Assembly (NCBI GenBank): GCA_964646225.1 | Contig: CAZYAD010000030.1 | Coordinates: forward strand, 1 to 17,341 | From: UBA4644 sp964646225 | GTDB lineage: Bacteria > Bacillota > Clostridia > Oscillospirales > Butyricicoccaceae | Direction: 5' to 3' | Length of the DNA stretch: 17,341 nucleotides | Translations under genes and position numbers: made by a program | In this document: positions 13,185-17,341 of the stretch, one piece after another | Position numbering within the stretch: position 1 is the first letter of the stretch | How the letters are laid out: each line of letters begins with the position of its first letter | Notes under the pieces: generated by a model | Databases searched by the model: none | What the model was told of the DNA's origin: nothing | The model's input: the letters and a program-made list of their open reading frames with translations, nothing else

Positions 13185-14949
13185 GCCGTCTCTGTCCATG
13201 ATCCGCCGGGATCTGCTGCGCTTCTGGCCGGTGTGGGCCAGCTATCTGGCCGTCTGGTGTCTGCTGCTGGTGATCCCCCTGCTGAATCTGCTCCCCACCG
13301 CCGCCCAGCAGGATCCCGCCGCCCGGGTGGCCGATATCCACCGGCTCATCACAGATGCCGGCGGCCTGCCCGCCCTGATCGTCTCCCTGCTCTATGGCGG
13401 CATCGCCTCCTTCGCGGTGTGGAGCTACCTGTGTCAGAGCCGCAGCGCCAGCCTTTACCACGCCCTGCCGCTGACCCGCGAGAGCCTGTTCCTCTCCCAT
13501 TTTGCCGCTGGGCTGGGCTTTTTGTGGCTGCCCAACCTGCTGGCAGCGGTGCTGTCCTATCTGTGTCAGCTGTCCCTGGGCTATGCCGACCCCCGGCAGC
13601 TGCTGATCTGGCTGTCCGTGGTCTGTCTGGAAGGGCTCCTGTTCTTCTCCATCGGCACACTGGCCGCCATGCTCACCGGCAGTCTGCCTGCCGTGCCGGT
13701 GCTGTACGCCCTGCTGAACTTTGCCGTGGTCGCCTGCGAGGCCCTGATGAGCGGCTACGCCTGTATGCTGTACTACGGCGTGGAGGAGCAGCCCCTGCGG
13801 CTGCGCTTTCTCTCCCCCTTTGTGGATCTGGTCAACCGCAGCCAGAGCGTCCCGGCAACGGGGCAGCTTTCTCCCCGACTGGAGGTATTTGACGGCGATT
13901 TCGTCCGGTTGCTTTGCTTCTATGCCCTGACGGCGCTGGTGCTGTCCGCCCTGGCTCTGCTGCTGTATCGCCGCCGGGCCACCGAGTCGGCGGGAGATGT
14001 GATCGCCGTGCCCCCGCTGCGCCCCGCCGCCAAGTACCTGTTTGCCTTTGCCTGCTCGCTGACGCTGGGCTGGGTATTTTTGCAGGTGCTGTTCCCCCGG
14101 CTGCCAACCGCCCCGACCCTCTTTGTGTCGGTGGTGCTGGGCGGCGCCGTGGGCTACCTGATGGCGGCCATGCTGCTGAAAAAATCCTTCCGGGTGTTCT
14201 CCCTCCGCCAGCTGCTGGGCTTTGTGCCGCTGGCGCTGGTGCTGGGCTGCTGGGTGCTGTCCATCCACCTGGATCTGCTGGGCGTGGAGCGCCGCGTCCC
14301 CGCCCCGGAGGAGATCTCCGGCGTCACGATCTACAGCGAATATTCCCTGACCTGCACCGAGCCCGACGATCTGGCCCTGATCCGCACCCTTCATCAGGCC
14401 TCGCTGACTCCGGAGGAGGCCGCAGCCGGCGAAAATCAGCTGCACTTCCGGCTGGAATACGCCCTGCAAAGCGGCGAGGAGCTGAACCGCAGCTACCTCA
14501 TCCCCTACAGCGCCGCCCTGGCCGACGATCCCGGCGAGCCAGCCGGGCTGCTGAAGGCCCTGATGAGCCAGCCGGAGCACATCATCGACGGAAAGCTGCC
14601 GGAGGAGGCCGCCGTCTTTGACAGCATCAACCTGGATCTGTATTCCCACATCGAGGTGCTTTCCCCCGACAAGGGCTTTTCCGGCGGCAGCTGCCCCATT
14701 GACCCCCGGGACGGCGAAATGCTGGTCGCCGCCATGCGGGAGGATGTGCTGGCCGGGCATCTGTTTGCCTGGAACCCCACCTGGGGCAGCCGGGATACGC
14801 TGCTGTCGCTGTCCTTCGGCTACCGGCTGCCCGGAACCGGTACGCTGCGGCACTGGAAGCATGTCACAGTCTGGCTGGACGAACACCCCACCCGCACCCT
14901 GGAAACGCTGGTGGAGCTGGGTTATCTGACGGAGGTGCCCCATGAATAA
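13159..14949 (+). CDS. ABC-2 type transporter permease with C-terminal extracytoplasmic domain
   Basis: A 596-residue membrane protein. About nine hydrophobic segments lie in residues 25-375 (for example LAVWCLLLVIPLLNLL, LIVSLLYGGIASFAVW and LVLGCWVLSIHLDLLG), followed by a soluble domain of about 220 residues with no helix anchor. SLYHALPLTRESLFLSHF near residue 100 is the loop typical of these permeases, where it meets the ATPase. The start at 13159 follows GGGAGG by 8 bases and lies within the end of the ATPase gene. The partner regulator suggests export or sensing of a cell-wall-active peptide or lipid. The soluble domain is not one I can name with certainty. The gene overlaps the amidase gene by 8 bases. 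Confidence 0.88.
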   Translation: MQSKNWCCKPSLSMIRRDLLRFWPVWASYLAVWCLLLVIPLLNLLPTAAQQDPAARVADIHRLITDAGGLPALIVSLLYGGIASFAVWSYLCQSRSASLYHALPLTRESLFLSHFAAGLGFLWLPNLLAAVLSYLCQLSLGYADPRQLLIWLSVVCLEGLLFFSIGTLAAMLTGSLPAVPVLYALLNFAVVACEALMSGYACMLYYGVEEQPLRLRFLSPFVDLVNRSQSVPATGQLSPRLEVFDGDFVRLLCFYALTALVLSALALLLYRRRATESAGDVIAVPPLRPAAKYLFAFACSLTLGWVFLQVLFPRLPTAPTLFVSVVLGGAVGYLMAAMLLKKSFRVFSLRQLLGFVPLALVLGCWVLSIHLDLLGVERRVPAPEEISGVTIYSEYSLTCTEPDDLALIRTLHQASLTPEEAAAGENQLHFRLEYALQSGEELNRSYLIPYSAALADDPGEPAGLLKALMSQPEHIIDGKLPEEAAVFDSINLDLYSHIEVLSPDKGFSGGSCPIDPRDGEMLVAAMREDVLAGHLFAWNPTWGSRDTLLSLSFGYRLPGTGTLRHWKHVTVWLDEHPTRTLETLVELGYLTEVPHE

Positions 14950-15610
14950 ACACAAATGGCAGCTGCTTTTGCTTCCCCTGCTGCTTCTGGCCGCCCTGCT
15001 GGTCTTTGCCCTGACCCGACAGGCCGACCCCGGGGACGACTTCGTCATTCCCGACCACATCCTCATCTGTCTGGATCCCGGCCACGGCGGCGATGACCCC
15101 GGCGCGGTGCTGGGCGACCGGCAGGAGAAGGACGACAACCTCCGCATGGCGCTGGCCGTGGCGGACGCGCTGGAGGCCCACGGCTTTGAAAATCTCTCGG
15201 TGATGCTCACCCGTTCCGACGATACCGCGCTGGAGCTCCCGCAGCGGGTGGAGCTTGCCAACGACGCCGATGCCACCCTGTTTGTCTCTCTCCACCGCAA
15301 CAGCGGCGGCGGGCAGGGCATCGAGACCTGGATCTCCGCTGAAGCCCTCCGGTCAGAGACCCGGCTGGCCACCTATATCCAGAACAGGCTGGCCGCCGTT
15401 CCCGCCGTGCGGGATCGCGGCGTCAAAAGCGGCACGGCCTCCAATCCCCTTGCCAGCTACTATGTGGTGGGCAACACCCAAATGCCCGCCTGCCTCATCG
15501 AGCTGGGCTTTATCGACAGTCAGGACGACAACGCCCTGCTGGATGACGCCTTTTCGGATTTCGCCCAGGCCATTGCCGACGGCATTTTGCAGATGGTGGA
15601 GCTGCAATGA
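14942..15610 (+). CDS. N-acetylmuramoyl-L-alanine amidase (Amidase_3), membrane-anchored
   Basis: A 222-residue zinc amidase that cuts the bond between N-acetylmuramic acid and L-Ala in peptidoglycan. Residues 7-25 form an N-terminal signal anchor. The catalytic domain spans about 40-220, with zinc ligands His48 (LDPGHGG), Glu62 (RQEKDDN) and His118 (SLHRN) and catalytic Glu187 (CLIELGFI). It lacks extra wall-binding repeats, so it is close to the CwlD size class. GGAGGTG lies just before the ATG; the start overlaps the permease stop by 8 bases and the stop overlaps the VanZ start (ATGA). It acts outside the membrane, probably in wall remodelling linked to the ABC system. Confidence 0.93.
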   Translation: MNKHKWQLLLLPLLLLAALLVFALTRQADPGDDFVIPDHILICLDPGHGGDDPGAVLGDRQEKDDNLRMALAVADALEAHGFENLSVMLTRSDDTALELPQRVELANDADATLFVSLHRNSGGGQGIETWISAEALRSETRLATYIQNRLAAVPAVRDRGVKSGTASNPLASYYVVGNTQMPACLIELGFIDSQDDNALLDDAFSDFAQAIADGILQMVELQ

Positions 15611-16182
15611 GCGCCGTGCTGTCCTATCTGGCCTCCACTGCCCTGGTGATGCTGCTGGCGCTGCCGCTCTGGCTGGTGGTGCGGACCCTCTGGCTGCTGC
15701 ACCGCCGCCGCGCCTCCGGCCCGCTTCATGAGGTGTTGCTGGCCCTGCTGGCGCTCTATCTGGTCGGGCTGGCCTTCCAGACGCTGGGCAGCCCCGGCGT
15801 TGTCCGCCCCGACGGCGTCCCTCTGTGGGCCTATGTCCGGGACCGCTGGCAGCACCGGCTGGCCATCAACCTGACCCCCCTGGCTACCATCCGCGCCATC
15901 TGGCGGCACGGCTCCGCCGGACAGCGTCTCATCAATCTGGCGGGCAATGTGCTGTTCTTCCTGCCTCTGGGCCTGCTGCCCCCGCTGCTGTGGCCCCGCC
16001 GGAGGCACTGGTGGGCCGCACTGGCCCTTTCCGCCGGCGCCTCCGCCCTGATCGAGCTCTGTCAGCTGTTCATCGGCCGCAGCGTGGATGTGGACGACCT
16101 GCTGCTCAACGCCCTGGGCGGTCTGCTGGGCTATCTGCTGTTCCGGTTCCTTCATGCCCTGCGCCCTCGCAGACGGGCATGA
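15607..16182 (+). CDS. VanZ-like membrane protein
   Basis: A 191-residue protein with about five membrane helices. The VanZ-family core is visible: NLTPLATIRAIW, GNVLFFLPLGLLPPLLWP, ALIELCQLFIGRSVDVDDLL and NALGGLLGYLLF. VanZ of enterococci gives low-level teicoplanin resistance; relatives are widespread, with envelope-related but mostly unproved roles. The gene is the last member of the GntR-ABC-permease-amidase chain, with a 4-base overlap to the amidase, supporting a joint role in envelope stress. Helix-rich sequence with long GC-rich runs makes the exact helix borders approximate. Confidence 0.9.
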   Translation: MSAVLSYLASTALVMLLALPLWLVVRTLWLLHRRRASGPLHEVLLALLALYLVGLAFQTLGSPGVVRPDGVPLWAYVRDRWQHRLAINLTPLATIRAIWRHGSAGQRLINLAGNVLFFLPLGLLPPLLWPRRRHWWAALALSAGASALIELCQLFIGRSVDVDDLLLNALGGLLGYLLFRFLHALRPRRRA

Positions 16183-16199
16183 CCCCACCGCATATTTTT
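16153..16199 (+). terminator. Terminator-like hairpin at the end of the VanZ gene
   Basis: CATGCCC (16153-16159) pairs with GGGCATG (16175-16181), with an inner TGCG/CGCA stem, spanning the VanZ stop codon. A T run (16195-16199) follows after 13 bases. The gap between stem and T run makes it a weak or partial terminator, so some read-through into the bile salt hydrolase gene is possible. Confidence 0.4.
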
Positions 16200-16244
16200 C
16201 ATCCTCCCGTGCAAACTATGGGCAAACCATTGCATGGGAGGATG
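16200..16244 (+). promoter_or_regulatory. Hairpin that buries the ribosome site of the bile salt hydrolase gene
   Basis: CATCCTCCC (16200-16208) pairs with GGGAGGATG (16236-16244). The stem continues through a G-U pair and TGCAA/TTGCA (16210-16214 with 16230-16234), 15 pairs in all, with a 15-base loop. The right arm is the Shine-Dalgarno sequence of the ATG at 16250. The loop side also holds ATGG (16218-16221) that could pair with CCAT (16227-16230). Confidence 0.7.
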
Positions 16245-16249
16245 TTTCT

Positions 16250-17224
16250 ATGTGTACCGCCATCACCCTGACCACCGGAAGCCTTTACTTTGGCCGCACG
16301 CTGGATCTGGAGCACGGCTACGGCGAGGAGGTCGCCATCACGCCCCGCCGCTTTCCGCTGCCCTTTCGCCGCGCCGAGACCCTCTCCCGCCATCTGGCCA
16401 TCATCGGCATGGCGTATGTGGCCGAGGGCTACCCCCTCTACTACGACGCCGCCAACGAGGCCGGCCTGTGTATGGCCGGGCTGCGCTTTCCGGAATTTGC
16501 CTTCCTTCCCCCGCCGGCGGAGCCCCATGACAGCATCGCCCAGTTCGAGCTGATCCCCTGGATCCTCGCCCAGTGCGAAACGGTGGCCCAGGCCCGCGTC
16601 CTGCTCTCCCGCCTGCATCTCAGCAGCCAGCCCTTTTCGCCAACCCTGCCGCCCTCGCCCCTGCACTGGCTGCTGGCCGACCGCAGCGAGGCTCTGGTGC
16701 TGGAACAGACCGCCCAGGGGCTGCGGCTGTATCCCAACCCCGTGGGCGTCCTGACCAACAGTCCCGCCTTCCCGCAGCAGCTGTTCCGCCTCAATGATTT
16801 CCTCTCCCTGTCGCCGGAGGAGCCGGAAAACCGCTTTGCCTCCGGGCTGCCGCTGCAAGCCTACAGCCGGGGCATGGGTGCGCTGGGTCTGCCGGGGGAT
16901 CTGTCCTCCTCCTCCCGGTTCGTCCGCGCCGCCTTCACCCGTCTGAACACCCTCTGCCGCCCCGACGAGGAGGACAGCGTTGGACAATTTTTCCACATTT
17001 TAGAGACCGTCAGCCAGACCCGCGGCTGCTGCCGCCTGAAAAACGGTGCCTGCGAGATCACCCGCTACACCTCCTGCTGCAGCGCCGCCCGGGGCATTTA
17101 TTATTACACCACCTACGGCAACCGCCAGCCCACCGCCGTCCGGCTGCTGCCCCATCAGCTGGAGGACACCGCCCTCCGCCGCTTTCCCCTGACGGAAAAG
17201 CAGCAGATCGCCTTTGCAAATTGA
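16250..17224 (+). CDS. bsh: Choloylglycine (bile salt) hydrolase
   Basis: A 324-residue Ntn-hydrolase. After removal of Met1, Cys2 (MCTAITL) is the N-terminal nucleophile. Other conserved positions are Arg16 and Asp19 (FGRTLDLE), Asn69 (AANEAGLCMAGL), Asn170 (VGVLTNSPAF) and Arg223 (DLSSSSRFVRAAF). These match the bile salt hydrolase/penicillin V acylase family, and GLPGDLSS-SRFVRAAF with ELIPWIL favours the bile salt side. The enzyme removes glycine or taurine from conjugated bile acids in the cytoplasm, a typical gut trait; substrate preference cannot be read with certainty. The start follows GGGAGG by 8 bases, but this site lies in a stable hairpin. It is 67 bases after the VanZ gene and followed by a strong terminator. 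No separate promoter was recognised. Confidence 0.9.
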   Translation: MCTAITLTTGSLYFGRTLDLEHGYGEEVAITPRRFPLPFRRAETLSRHLAIIGMAYVAEGYPLYYDAANEAGLCMAGLRFPEFAFLPPPAEPHDSIAQFELIPWILAQCETVAQARVLLSRLHLSSQPFSPTLPPSPLHWLLADRSEALVLEQTAQGLRLYPNPVGVLTNSPAFPQQLFRLNDFLSLSPEEPENRFASGLPLQAYSRGMGALGLPGDLSSSSRFVRAAFTRLNTLCRPDEEDSVGQFFHILETVSQTRGCCRLKNGACEITRYTSCCSAARGIYYYTTYGNRQPTAVRLLPHQLEDTALRRFPLTEKQQIAFAN

Positions 17225-17289
17225 GCCTCCCGGCACGCCCGTGCGACACCAGCCCGCCGCATCGTCCCCCGCCCCCTTCATCGCCACAC

Positions 17290-17330
17290 AAAAGCGCCCC
17301 TGCCGGTCGGCAGGGGCGCTTTTCTCTTTG
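17290..17330 (+). terminator. Strong intrinsic terminator after the bile salt hydrolase gene
   Basis: GCGCCCCTGCC (17294-17304), loop GGTC, GGCAGGGGCGC (17309-17319), with AAAA/TTTT extending the stem to 15 bp and a T-rich tail (TTTTCTCTTT). It lies 66 bases after the stop. The A run on the other side means it could also work on the minus strand. Confidence 0.9.
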
Positions 17331-17341
17331 TCTGTTCTGTT

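Noticed and set aside
13165..15372. Long minus-strand open frame of 735 codons opposite the permease and amidase genes
   Set aside because: The translation is Gln/His/Gly-rich low complexity, typical of antisense to leucine-rich GC-rich membrane genes. The plus strand shows ATP-binding, permease and amidase signatures with overlapping starts.

Overview
The window looks like a chromosomal segment of a GC-rich, gut-type Clostridia, most likely the Oscillospirales (Oscillospiraceae/Ruminococcaceae-like). The reasons are strong GGAGG ribosome sites, sigma-A type promoters, a class C sortase with LPETG pilins, a GntR (YtrA-type) regulator with an ABC transporter, VanZ, and a bile salt hydrolase. 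The placement is by gene content and composition only; no species can be named.

Left part (1-8742, minus strand). A near-consensus promoter at the left edge, backed by three phased A-tracts, fires out of the window. Next is a MATE-family efflux transporter with its own promoter. Then comes a three-gene sortase-dependent pilus operon, transcribed from a promoter at 8714-8742 in the order large VWA tip adhesin, major pilin, class C sortase, and closed by an intrinsic terminator at 1632-1659. The adhesin carries 17 copies of an H-x-H-x3-C motif, a CHAP-like domain that appears to have lost its catalytic residues, a VWA domain, a SpaA-like domain and LPETG. The pilin gene is broken by a 100-N assembly gap flanked by a perfect 55-bp duplication. 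Removing one copy plus the Ns restores one clean 578-residue reading frame.

Middle part (8870-11722). Two small plus-strand membrane-protein genes of unknown role end at a hairpin. They are followed by a roughly 540-bp gene-free stretch that holds a plausible promoter, a structured transcript with a possible 9-codon leader peptide, and two tandem intrinsic terminators. Facing it on the minus strand is a compact phage-type lysis module: LLH holin, SH3/C39-like endolysin and an XhlA-like membrane protein. It has its own promoter with a palindrome over the -35, but no other phage genes are visible around it.

Right part (11852-17341, plus strand). A consensus promoter with an inverted repeat at the start site drives a tightly overlapping operon: GntR/YtrA regulator, ABC ATPase, large ABC-2 type permease with a C-terminal extracytoplasmic domain, N-acetylmuramoyl-L-alanine amidase (Amidase_3) and a VanZ-like protein. 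This reads as a cell-envelope or antimicrobial stress unit. It is followed by a choloylglycine (bile salt) hydrolase gene whose ribosome site is buried in a 15-bp hairpin, and then a strong terminator.

The items most worth following up are the Cys/His-repeat adhesin with its pseudo-peptidase domain, the orphan regulated lysis module beside an unexplained structured RNA, and the occluded ribosome site of the bile salt hydrolase.
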